DNA of 49,739 bases from an uncultured Lachnospiraceae bacterium (GTDB lineage: Bacteria > Bacillota > Clostridia > Lachnospirales > Lachnospiraceae). Where the stretch lies: contig CANRAZ010000010.1 of assembly GCA_947628705.1 (NCBI GenBank), positions 1-49,739 on the forward strand, written 5' to 3'. The notes under the pieces were generated by a model, which worked only from the letters and a program-made list of their open reading frames with translations, made no database searches and was not told where the DNA came from. Positions 33,174-41,620 of the stretch are shown here, in pieces. The number at the start of each line of letters is the position of its first letter. The stretch's first letter is position 1. Both the position numbers and the translations under genes were made by a program.

Positions 33174-34239
33174 AGAATTGGAGAGAATGAAGGAATTTCT
33201 GTCGGGCTATGACGGTGAAGAAGTCCGCATAATGGAAATTTGCGGAAGCCACACCGCAGCCATTACAAAAAACGGGTTAAGAAGCATAGTCTCGGATAGA
33301 ATAAAACTCATATCCGGACCGGGCTGTCCCGTTTGCGTTACTCCGTCCGCTTATATTGACAGGCTTATTGAACTGGAGGAAAAGGAAAACGCTACCGTCG
33401 TTACTTTTGGCGATTTGCTGAGGGTTCCGGGCAGCAGCAAATCCCTTTCGCAGATAAAGGGAGAGGGTGCGGACGTAAGAATGGTATATTCCCCGATTTC
33501 AATTGCCGACTTTGCCCAAAATGAGCCGGACAGGCAGTTCGTATTTGCGGCGGTGGGTTTTGAAACCACAACTCCGCTTTATGCCGATTTGCTTTGTGAG
33601 CTTACGGAAAGAAAAATTGAAAACGTAAGGCTTCTTACCTCGCTTAAAACAATGCCGAATGCGGTAGACGCGCTTTGCAGCGGAAGAAAAGAGAACGGGG
33701 AGCCTCTGATAGACGGATTCCTTGCTCCGGGGCATGTTTGCAGCGTTGCCGGCAGCTGCATTTTTAAGCCGCTTGCGGAAAAGTACCGTATTCCGTTTGC
33801 TGTTGCAGGCTTTGAGGGCGGGGAACTCCTGACGGCAATATACGGAGCGGTAAAAAATAGAGGAATCGGAAAAGTGTTTAATTATTATACCCGTGCGGTC
33901 ACCGAATCGGGAAACAAAAAGGCAATGGCGTTGACTTCAAGATTTTTTACGCCGTGTGACGCCGTCTGGAGAGGAATGGGAAACATTCCTGCGTCCGGAA
34001 TGAAAATAAGGGACGTGTACAGCAGGTTTGACGCAGGCAGCGAGGGTCTTTCCGATGACAGGAAAATAAATGAAAAATGCTGCTGCGGAGAAATTCTTAC
34101 AGGCAGAAGGACTCCTGCCATGTGTCCGCTGTTCGGAAGCGTTTGTACGCCTGCCTCTCCGCAGGGAGCCTGCATGGTTTCCGAGGAAGGCAGCTGCAGA
34201 CACGCATATCCTTACAGAGCAGCCGCAAGAGGCAAGTAA
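33166..34239 (+). CDS. hypD: Hydrogenase maturation protein HypD
   Basis: This 357-residue iron-sulfur scaffold works with HypC and HypE to build the Fe(CN)2CO group. Key features are MEICGSHT with the active cysteine, SGPGCPVCVTP with the thiol pair, and the VGFETTTPL and FLAPGHVCSVAGS motifs. The C-terminal part has the cysteines of the [4Fe-4S] cluster (KCCCGEILTGRRTPAMCPLFGSVCTPASPQGACM, written in parts here as CCCGE, MCPLFG, VCTP and GACM). Length and motifs are normal. It overlaps hypC by eight bases and is followed by hypE after 83 bases. Confidence 0.96.
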   Translation: MTEELERMKEFLSGYDGEEVRIMEICGSHTAAITKNGLRSIVSDRIKLISGPGCPVCVTPSAYIDRLIELEEKENATVVTFGDLLRVPGSSKSLSQIKGEGADVRMVYSPISIADFAQNEPDRQFVFAAVGFETTTPLYADLLCELTERKIENVRLLTSLKTMPNAVDALCSGRKENGEPLIDGFLAPGHVCSVAGSCIFKPLAEKYRIPFAVAGFEGGELLTAIYGAVKNRGIGKVFNYYTRAVTESGNKKAMALTSRFFTPCDAVWRGMGNIPASGMKIRDVYSRFDAGSEGLSDDRKINEKCCCGEILTGRRTPAMCPLFGSVCTPASPQGACMVSEEGSCRHAYPYRAAARGK

Positions 34240-34322
34240 GGTTCAACCGGTTAAGCAGCAGTAAAAACAGGCGCTCATTTACATAAGCGGCATAAAATAA
34301 CGGACTGGAAAAGAGGAGCAGC

Positions 34323-35312
34323 ATGAAAATTGTAATGGCACACGGCAGCGGCGGCGACATGACGCGCAGGCTGATAGAGGAAATCTTTTCAAAGGCTTAC
34401 GGAAACGAATATCTTTCACAGCTTGAGGACAGTACCGTCCTTCCGTGCGAGACTAAAATTGCATATACGACCGACAGCTTTGTTGTGACTCCTCCCGTGT
34501 TTCCGGGCGGCGATATCGGAAGGCTGGCGATCTGCGGAACGGTAAATGATCTTGCTGCGAGAGGAGCAGTCCCTAAATATGTCAGCTGCGGCTTTATACT
34601 TGAAGAGGGACTTGACGCAGAGCTTTTGAAGAAGGCGGCTGAAAGCATGGCGCTAGCCGCAAAAGAAGCAGGCGTACTAATTGCGGCAGGCGATACAAAG
34701 GTCGTGGAGGGAAAAGGCGGACTTTATATAAACACCTCAGGCATAGGCTTTGTCTATGAAAGAGATGTTAAGGCAAAGAATATCAGGTCGGGCGATGCGG
34801 TCATCGTTTCAGGGACGGTGGGAGACCACCATGCCGCCATTTTAGGAGCAAGGCTTGGAATGCAGTCTGTGAGTTCTGACGTCGCTCCGCTTAACGGAAT
34901 GGTTGAAGCCTTGTTTGAAGCGGGACTCAATGTTCATGCGATGAGAGACGTAACAAGAGGAGGTCTTGCAACAGTACTTTGCGAGCTTGCGGAGGCATCG
35001 GAAAAGCACATAGAAATAGACGAAGAAAAAATACCGGTATCGGCTGCGGTAAAAAGCTTTGCCGGACTTATGGGTCTTGAACCTGTTTACATGGGTAACG
35101 AAGGCAAGATGGTGATAATCCTTCCTGCAAAGGAGGCGGAACGTGCGGTCGGCGTACTCAGAATGTGTAAATATGCAGAGAACGCGGCGGTTATCGGACA
35201 TGTGTATGAGCCTGAAAAAGAGGAAAAACCCGAGCTGACGGTAAAAACCGCACTTGGCGGAACGCGCGTGCTGGACGTTCTTGCAGGAGAAGGGCTCCCG
35301 AGAATTTGCTGA
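34323..35312 (+). CDS. hypE: Hydrogenase maturation protein HypE
   Basis: This 329-residue ATP-dependent dehydratase converts the carbamoyl group on its C-terminal cysteine to a thiocyanate, the source of CN ligands. It starts with HGSGGDMTRRLIEEIF, has YTTDSFVVTPPVFPGGDIG and DVTRGGLATVLCELA in the PurM-like fold, and ends with LPRIC, the reactive terminal cysteine. GAGGAGC precedes ATG 34323. It is the last recognised gene of the ech-hyp cluster. HypA and HypB, needed for nickel insertion, are not next to it. Confidence 0.96.
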   Translation: MKIVMAHGSGGDMTRRLIEEIFSKAYGNEYLSQLEDSTVLPCETKIAYTTDSFVVTPPVFPGGDIGRLAICGTVNDLAARGAVPKYVSCGFILEEGLDAELLKKAAESMALAAKEAGVLIAAGDTKVVEGKGGLYINTSGIGFVYERDVKAKNIRSGDAVIVSGTVGDHHAAILGARLGMQSVSSDVAPLNGMVEALFEAGLNVHAMRDVTRGGLATVLCELAEASEKHIEIDEEKIPVSAAVKSFAGLMGLEPVYMGNEGKMVIILPAKEAERAVGVLRMCKYAENAAVIGHVYEPEKEEKPELTVKTALGGTRVLDVLAGEGLPRIC

Positions 35313-35571
35313 GCGTTATATTTATGTTTTATTTGTCACGTTTCTGCTAAGCTTCTGCTGCGTTTATGTCGCTTTCTACGCTTCATGCCCCTGCAAAAGG
35401 CACGGACAAAGCATAGAAAAGACGAGAAAAGCATAGAAAAAAGTTGAACGGCGTTGACATATTTTTATAAAAGGTATAAACTGAATTAACATGGCGTTTT
35501 ATGTGGCGCTTCGGGAGAAGGCTGCGAAAATGTCTTGTCTGACTGTAGTTTTGACTGTAAGGAGGTGCAGC
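35313..35571 (+). promoter_or_regulatory. Gap after hypE with a candidate corA promoter and short repeats
   Basis: TTGACA (35454-35459) is followed by GTATAAACTG. TAAACT at 35477-35482 gives a 17-bp spacer and TATAAA at 35475-35480 gives 15. Just upstream, GCATAGAAAA is repeated at 35411 and 35431. There is no clear terminator after hypE. Nothing else was seen in this 259-bp stretch. Confidence 0.5.
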
Positions 35572-36510
35572 ATGATTAAATATTACCGTACTGAAAACGG
35601 AAAAATTCATGAAAAGCAGGAATTTGAGACCGGCACATGGATAATGGCGGTGGCACCTACCTATGAGGAAAGCGTTTATCTCGCAAATACGTTCAACATG
35701 GATATTGTGGATATCAGAGCCGCAATGGACGACGAGGAAAGCTCCCGTGTGGACGTAAGCAATGACTATACTTTTATCGTTGTTGACATTCCTGCGGTTG
35801 AAACAAGGCACGAGCAGGACAACTACACCACGATTCCTCTCGGCATGATAATCACGGAAGAGGTTATCATTACGGTATGCGCGGAGGATACTCCGGTTTT
35901 GGAATATTTTGTAAAGAACAACGTGAAAGATTTCTCAACAAAGAAGCAGATGCGCTTTGTCTACCAGATACTTCACAAAACCTGTATGGTTTATCAGAAC
36001 AACCTTCGTGTTATTGACAAAAAGAGAACTGAAATCGAGGAAAGAATCAGCGATATTGAGGATTCCGACCTCATTGCGCTTCACGAGCTGGAATCCACTC
36101 TTGTATACTTCGCAACTTCGCTCAGGGCAAACGGAGCAATCATAGAAAGGCTTACGAGATACGGAAAAATCCGCCAGTATCAGGAGGACAAGGATCTTTT
36201 AGAGGACGTTATCGTTGAAAATAAACAGGCTATCGAGATGACCGGAATTTACAGGGATATACTTAACGGTACCAGAGAGCTTCTGTCTACCTTTATTGAC
36301 AGCCGGTTGAACACGGTGATGAAATATCTTGCGTCAATAACGATAGTAATGTCGGTTCCGAACATTATTTCAGGGCTTTACGGAATGAACGTCGCGCAGC
36401 AGTGGGTCCCTCTTGCGAAGTCGGCAAACGGATTTGGGATAATCACAGGAATAATTGTCGTTATTTGTGCGATAATCATTCTGGTGCTTAAAAAGAAAAA
36501 GATGCTGTAG
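35572..36510 (+). CDS. CorA-family divalent cation transporter
   Basis: This 312-residue protein has a large cytoplasmic N-terminal domain (about residues 1-245) with long helices and two C-terminal membrane segments (about 250-272 and 284-306). The hallmark YGMN motif lies between them (about residue 275), followed by the short periplasmic loop. The likely role is magnesium (or cobalt/nickel) movement across the membrane. It lies next to a nickel enzyme cluster, but nothing in the sequence identifies the metal. ATG 35572 is preceded by AAGGAGG. The frame open to 35491 has no start signal. The GGDEF gene follows after about 40 bases. Confidence 0.9.
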   Translation: MIKYYRTENGKIHEKQEFETGTWIMAVAPTYEESVYLANTFNMDIVDIRAAMDDEESSRVDVSNDYTFIVVDIPAVETRHEQDNYTTIPLGMIITEEVIITVCAEDTPVLEYFVKNNVKDFSTKKQMRFVYQILHKTCMVYQNNLRVIDKKRTEIEERISDIEDSDLIALHELESTLVYFATSLRANGAIIERLTRYGKIRQYQEDKDLLEDVIVENKQAIEMTGIYRDILNGTRELLSTFIDSRLNTVMKYLASITIVMSVPNIISGLYGMNVAQQWVPLAKSANGFGIITGIIVVICAIIILVLKKKKML

Positions 36511-36550
36511 CAGGCGGACAAAATAAGTCTGAAAGGAGTTGAAAACAGTG

Positions 36551-38518
36551 ATGAAAAGGAAAAAGATAATTGCAGTGTGTACAACCAATGCGAGTGAAGA
36601 AACCGTAGTAGAACGTCTTACGATGCTTCATAAATCCGCATCAAGGGAAGGCTACAGACTGGTTATTTTTTCATCTGCGGTTGCTTTGTATGCCAATGAG
36701 GCAAATTACGAGGGCGACTGTTATGTTTACAAGAACATAAATTTCAGGCATTTCGACGCTGTTATCAGCTTTTCGGAATATATCAAGGATGAAGACGTGC
36801 TTTCAAGCATAGTAAACGGAGCTGCGGCGGCAGGCATTCCCGTGTTTTCGGTTGACAGATATGTTGAAGGCTGCATAAACATTGTTATGGATTATGCAAC
36901 CGCATTTGAAAAGCTTGTCAGGCACGTGGTCGAGTTCCATAAATGCAGAAAGGTCAATTTTATTTCGGGCGTACCGGAAGGACAGCCGGGACATGAGTTT
37001 TCGCTCGAAAGAGAGAATATTTATAAAAAGGTCCTTGCAGACAACAAAATCCCTTTTGAAAAGGAAAGGCTTGACCATGGCTGGTTTTGGGAGGGGCCTA
37101 CGGAAGAGGTTCTTAAAAGGTTCCTTGCAGCCGATGAATATCCGGACGCAATCATATGCGCAAACGATGTAATGGCGATTACCGCCTGCGAAAAGCTTGA
37201 GGAAAAAGGACTTCGCGTGCCGGAGGACGTCATTGTAACCGGCTATGACGGCTTTAAAAGGGGAAAGTGGAATTCTCCAAGCATTACTACCTGTGAGATA
37301 GACTTTTCAATAATAACCGATTTGATAATAAAAGTCATTAAAGAGGCGGCTCAGGGTATTGAGCCTGAAAAATCGTACACCGTTCCTTTTGAGTTTGTAC
37401 CCTGCGAATCCTGCGGCTGCAAGGAGAAGACCCACAACGTGACTCATAAGGACATCTTTGAAATCTATAATTATAACAAGGGGCACACCTATTATCAGAT
37501 GGAAATGTACGAGATGCAGAAGACTATGTCCGAAAAGGAAAGCGTAATGCAGCTCGCATCCGTATTATATGACCATATGATATCTGACGGTTACATAATT
37601 GTTAAGAATTCCATTCCGGAATTCGCACTTGGAAACAGGGGCGAAGATGACCGGGCAAACGCTGCAGAGCAGTCTATGAGAGTGCTTGTCAGGAAAAAGG
37701 GAGAGGAAATTCAGATGGGAGACGTCTTCCCGATCAGCGACATTATCCCGGGTCTTGACAGTCAGGTAACCGTTGAAACGCCTCTTATCGTGCTTCCGCT
37801 TCATTCGTCGGGACAGAGCTACGGGTACATGGTCTTTTGCGCCAGCTGCCAGCCTATTTTTTTCAGTGAGATCGTAATGTTTAATTACACTCTGGGAAAC
37901 GCTCTTGAAATTTACAAAAATCAAAAGTCTTTGAAAGCCGTGAATAAAAAGATTGAAGAAATAAACAAGAGAATGGCTGAGCTTTATATCAGAGATCCGC
38001 TTACTTCGCTGTATAATAGACGCGGTTTTTACAACAATATCGCAAAGCTTATGGATGAATGCATAAAAAACGGCTGGGAGATGTTCGTCGCAAGCGTAGA
38101 CCTTGACGAGCTTAAGCCGATTAACGATATGTATGGGCATGCGGAAGGCGATAATGCAATAAAAACCATAGCTAAGGCGCTTGAGGTAAACGTCCATGCG
38201 CATGAAATCTGCGCCAGGTTCGGAGGAGACGAATTTGTCGTAGCAGGCATAGCGGAGAGCGGTGAAATAAACGGGAACCTGTATGTAAAGAACGTTGAAA
38301 AATATCTGGAAAATTATAACAGAGACGCAGGAAAGCCTTACACTGTAAGGGCGAGCATAGGTCTTAGCGTCAAAAAGCCGGTCGAGGGAACGCCGATTGA
38401 CAGCCTTATTATAGATGCGGATAAGCTTATGTATGAAAAGAAAAAGCTTGGCAGGCTCGTAAGAAGCTCCGTGAGGGAGCTGCGCACAGACACTGTCGGC
38501 GGTGGGGATAATATTTAG
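36551..38518 (+). CDS. Diguanylate cyclase with LacI-like ligand-binding sensor
   Basis: This protein of about 655 residues lacks a signal peptide and membrane segments. Residues 5-280 look like the sugar-binding domain of LacI/GalR regulators (NDVMAITACEKLEEKGLRVPEDVIVTGYDG), without a helix-turn-helix. Then come an ESCGC motif (about 286-290), a GAF-like middle region (about 315-460), a helix and a GGDEF domain (about 480-640) with RFGGDEFVV intact and DPLTSLYNRRGF at its start. It should make c-di-GMP in response to a cytosolic ligand. The RxxD inhibitory site upstream of GGDEF is absent (HAHE in its place). The start is either ATG 36551 or GTG 36548, as AAAGGAG lies at 36532-36538. Confidence 0.88.
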   Translation: MKRKKIIAVCTTNASEETVVERLTMLHKSASREGYRLVIFSSAVALYANEANYEGDCYVYKNINFRHFDAVISFSEYIKDEDVLSSIVNGAAAAGIPVFSVDRYVEGCINIVMDYATAFEKLVRHVVEFHKCRKVNFISGVPEGQPGHEFSLERENIYKKVLADNKIPFEKERLDHGWFWEGPTEEVLKRFLAADEYPDAIICANDVMAITACEKLEEKGLRVPEDVIVTGYDGFKRGKWNSPSITTCEIDFSIITDLIIKVIKEAAQGIEPEKSYTVPFEFVPCESCGCKEKTHNVTHKDIFEIYNYNKGHTYYQMEMYEMQKTMSEKESVMQLASVLYDHMISDGYIIVKNSIPEFALGNRGEDDRANAAEQSMRVLVRKKGEEIQMGDVFPISDIIPGLDSQVTVETPLIVLPLHSSGQSYGYMVFCASCQPIFFSEIVMFNYTLGNALEIYKNQKSLKAVNKKIEEINKRMAELYIRDPLTSLYNRRGFYNNIAKLMDECIKNGWEMFVASVDLDELKPINDMYGHAEGDNAIKTIAKALEVNVHAHEICARFGGDEFVVAGIAESGEINGNLYVKNVEKYLENYNRDAGKPYTVRASIGLSVKKPVEGTPIDSLIIDADKLMYEKKKLGRLVRSSVRELRTDTVGGGDNI

Positions 38519-38543
38519 GAAAAGTGAGGTAAAATTACGTTTA

Positions 38544-39755
38544 ATGAGTGACGAAATTAAGAAGGACGGGAAAAAGACTCCCCTGATTGTTTTAGGAGTG
38601 ATATGCGTTGCCGCAATAGTTGGAGCGGTGATTTATCTGGTTCTTGACGGAATAGGGGTCATTGGAAAAAAGGATCAAAAGGCTACCGGCGGAGACGCAG
38701 ACAAGCCGGGCTCCTCAGTGGTTTCGGATTACCGTGACAAGGTTATTAAGGTGGGAGATTATAAAAATTTCAGCTATGACGCGTTTGTTGAAGAGGTTAC
38801 CGATGAAGAGCTTGCAGATTATTACGAAGATGTGCTGACCTATTGCAAACAGGTGGGACTTTCGTATTATGAAAAGGATGACAGCCGCGACGGTACGGAG
38901 ATAAAGGACGGAGATACCGTAAACATTGATTATACCGGCTATTTGGACGGAGAAGCCTTTGAAGGAGGAGCGGATACGGGCTTTGACCTTACAATAGGTT
39001 CAAACAGATTTATTGACGGCTTTGAATCCTCTCTCGTAGGGAAAAAGGTCGGAGAGACAGTGGATATAAATGTAACGTTCCCGGACCCTTACGATAATAA
39101 CCCTGATATGGCAGGAAAGCCGGTGGTATTTACAGTAAAGATCAATTATATAGGCAAAGAAATCGAACTGACTCCTGACAATATTTACAATCTTGTGTTT
39201 AATTTTACGTCCAAGGAGGAAATGGAACAGAACGTAATCAAGGACATGCTTGAAATGAAGAGGCAATCCCATGAGATTGAAATGCAGGAAAACTATATCA
39301 ATCATATTGTCGAGGGCAGCGAATTTGCCGACCTTACTAAAGAAGCAGAGGATTATGCAGGCAGAATAATTTCCATGCTTGAACAAAACGTAACTTCAAT
39401 GGGTTATGATTTTTCTCAATATATAACTTCACAGTACCAATTCGGCAGCGTAGACGAATATAAGGCGGCTCTGCAGAAGGACTGTCTTGATGAAATAAAG
39501 AGAAGCGGAGTCCTGAACGTTATTTCCGACACGGAAAATATCGTCATGTCCGAGGATGACTTTAACAGTATTGCCCTTGAGGTAATATCAGACTACAACT
39601 CAACAGACGTGGCGGCTTATCAGAGCAGCTATGACGAAATGTACGGGCAGGGAGCCTTCCGCCAGTATATGTTTGATATTTATGCGATAGAGACTCTGTT
39701 TGATAAGTATGCTGTTGAAAAGCCTGCGATTGCCACAGGCGCAGATGCGGAGTAA
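38544..39755 (+). CDS. Membrane-anchored FKBP/trigger-factor-like protein 1
   Basis: This 403-residue protein has one N-terminal membrane anchor (about residues 12-33), a linker, an FKBP-type prolyl isomerase domain (about 90-200, with DGDTVNIDYTGYLDGEAFEGG and GSNRFIDGFESSLVGKKVGETVDINVTFPD), and a C-terminal helical domain resembling that of trigger factor (about 215-395). Trigger factor itself is cytosolic and ribosome-bound. This one lacks the ribosome-binding domain and should sit on the outer face of the membrane, helping folding of exported proteins. The start ATG 38544 has a weak, distant GAGGT. The frame is open to 38502. It is the first of three tandem relatives. Confidence 0.85.
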   Translation: MSDEIKKDGKKTPLIVLGVICVAAIVGAVIYLVLDGIGVIGKKDQKATGGDADKPGSSVVSDYRDKVIKVGDYKNFSYDAFVEEVTDEELADYYEDVLTYCKQVGLSYYEKDDSRDGTEIKDGDTVNIDYTGYLDGEAFEGGADTGFDLTIGSNRFIDGFESSLVGKKVGETVDINVTFPDPYDNNPDMAGKPVVFTVKINYIGKEIELTPDNIYNLVFNFTSKEEMEQNVIKDMLEMKRQSHEIEMQENYINHIVEGSEFADLTKEAEDYAGRIISMLEQNVTSMGYDFSQYITSQYQFGSVDEYKAALQKDCLDEIKRSGVLNVISDTENIVMSEDDFNSIALEVISDYNSTDVAAYQSSYDEMYGQGAFRQYMFDIYAIETLFDKYAVEKPAIATGADAE

Positions 39756-39761
39756 CCTGTA

Positions 39762-40895
39762 ATGCCGAAAAAACTTTCACCCCTTGCGCAGAAGAAACGC
39801 AGAGAAAAAAGAGCAAGATTTATTAAGATATTTATTCCGTCTGTACTCGGCGTTTTGATTGCCGTGTTTATGATATGGTATTCCTGTTATCTGTTTGGCT
39901 GGACAAGATTTACTCCGTGGCAGGTGATAACCGGTAAGAACAAGCCGTATTGCGTTGTAGAGAATTACAAAGGATTAAAGTACACGGGCAAGAGTACGGA
40001 GCTGAACGAAGAGGATTATTCCGATTATTACGATTCCATGCTGGATGAAAATCCTAATTACAGGAAAAATGACGAGCGGGACGGGACGATTGTAAGGGAC
40101 AAGGACGTGCTGAACATAGATTACTCCGGAAAAGTCGACGGTAAGGCGTTTGACGGAGGGACTGCGAAGGATACCTTCCTTGTGATAGGTTCAGGCAGAT
40201 TTATTCCGGGCTTTGAGGACGCCCTTATCGGTAAGACCGTTGGTGAAACTGTAGATATAAACGTTACTTTTCCGGAAAATTATTATGAGGAGCTTGCCGG
40301 AAAGGAAGCCGTTTTTACCGTAACGGTAAATTATGTTGCCGACGAGATAGACGGCGTAGATGACGATTATATCAGGCGCTGCACTGATTATGCCTCTCGG
40401 AAAGACTACGAGGACGGTTATCTGACGGCTCATCTAAAGGAAGAAAAAGAGGCCTCGGTCAGGGAAAGCCAATATGGAGAAGTCTTAAACGCACTCATAG
40501 ATAATACTGAGTTTTATAACCTTGATGAAGAAATAGACGGTTATTATGATTCAATGCTGAAATATTATAACAATCTGGCTTCAAATTATGGAATGACGCT
40601 TGAAAATTATGTGAGTTTTGCAGAGGGCGTTTCCCTTTCCCAGTTCCAGACCGACCTTGCCGCAATGGCTGACATAACTATTAAAGAAAAGTATGCGGTG
40701 AACTATGTGGCGAAGAAGGAGAAGCTTAAGGTCACTGACGAGGTTTACGAGAAGTATATCCAATCGGTGACGGCTGAAAACGGCTACACGAGCCGTGAAA
40801 CCTTTGAAGCTGAGAACAGCAAATCGGATATAAAGGACATGATTCTCATATCTTACGCTTTGGATAGGATATTTTCCTACGCCGTAGAAGGCTGA
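39762..40895 (+). CDS. Membrane-anchored FKBP/trigger-factor-like protein 2
   Basis: This 377-residue protein is a paralogue of the previous one with the same plan. It has a strongly basic N-terminus, a membrane anchor (about residues 22-45), an FKBP domain (about 95-200, with DKDVLNIDYSGKVDGKAFDGGT and GSGRFIPGFEDALIGKTVGETVDINVTFPE), and a trigger-factor-like helical C-terminus (about 210-375) with DEVYEKYIQSVTAENGY. The FKBP segment is about as conserved between the two as within true families, while the C-termini differ more. It starts six bases after the first gene and overlaps the third frame by one base, so the set is one operon. Confidence 0.85.
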   Translation: MPKKLSPLAQKKRREKRARFIKIFIPSVLGVLIAVFMIWYSCYLFGWTRFTPWQVITGKNKPYCVVENYKGLKYTGKSTELNEEDYSDYYDSMLDENPNYRKNDERDGTIVRDKDVLNIDYSGKVDGKAFDGGTAKDTFLVIGSGRFIPGFEDALIGKTVGETVDINVTFPENYYEELAGKEAVFTVTVNYVADEIDGVDDDYIRRCTDYASRKDYEDGYLTAHLKEEKEASVRESQYGEVLNALIDNTEFYNLDEEIDGYYDSMLKYYNNLASNYGMTLENYVSFAEGVSLSQFQTDLAAMADITIKEKYAVNYVAKKEKLKVTDEVYEKYIQSVTAENGYTSRETFEAENSKSDIKDMILISYALDRIFSYAVEG

Positions 40896-40957
40896 TGACA
40901 AGGGAATGTAAAAGAGGCAGCCCTGTTACGGAATTCTGCGGCAGCGAGGAGGAAAAA

Positions 40958-41620
40958 TTGAAAAAGAAAAGCAACAGGATTTTTGTCGGCGTGCTTGCGG
41001 CAGTGGTGCTTGCGGCTGCCGGCTTTGCAGGCTGGCTAATCTGGGATGCAAATGCGGACCCTGAGGTTGAACTGTGTGATTACAGAAATCTTAAGGTGAA
41101 CTATAATGCAGAGCTTCCTGCGACCGGTACAGTGGCGGTTCCCGGAGGCTTTGGAACGGCGGTAAGCTCTGATGAAAAGCTTAGTCAGGCGGTTCTTCAA
41201 AGTCTTGTGGAGAATTCAAAATATAAACATTTAAAAAAGACTGTGGATACCAGGTTTGACCGGTTTCTGGCATATTATTCACAGATAGCTAAGCTGTATG
41301 ACTATTCGACCGTTGAAGAGCTTGCCGTAAAATATTACGGCTACGAAAGCTATGAGGCTTTTGAAAAAGAGCTGAGAGAATACTCGGAAGCGGCGGTGAA
41401 GCAGGAAATGGCGCTTAAGTCTGTTGCAGAGAAGGAGGGGCTTTCCGTAACCGACGAGGTGTTTGACCGCTATATAAAAAAATATCTCGCCGCATATGAC
41501 TACGGCGAGAATGAAACAGATGCCTTTTTGGAAAATTACGGAAGGGCGGATGTTTACAGCGTTATCCTGAATGATTACACTCTTGACAAGCTTATTGAAT
41601 GGAACGGTTTGCGGAGCTGA
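40958..41620 (+). CDS. Membrane-anchored trigger-factor-like protein 3, without FKBP domain
   Basis: This protein of about 220 residues has a KKK start, a membrane anchor (about residues 7-28) and then only a helical region similar to the C-terminal domain of the two preceding proteins (SVTDEVFDRYIKKYLAAYDYGENE, then TLDKLIEWN). The FKBP domain is missing, and a short proline- and glycine-rich stretch remains where it would join. TTG 40958 is favoured because GAGGAGG lies five bases upstream. ATG 40895, overlapping the previous stop codon, is the alternative and would add 21 residues before the anchor. It may act as a non-catalytic chaperone partner. Confidence 0.7.
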   Translation: MKKKSNRIFVGVLAAVVLAAAGFAGWLIWDANADPEVELCDYRNLKVNYNAELPATGTVAVPGGFGTAVSSDEKLSQAVLQSLVENSKYKHLKKTVDTRFDRFLAYYSQIAKLYDYSTVEELAVKYYGYESYEAFEKELREYSEAAVKQEMALKSVAEKEGLSVTDEVFDRYIKKYLAAYDYGENETDAFLENYGRADVYSVILNDYTLDKLIEWNGLRS

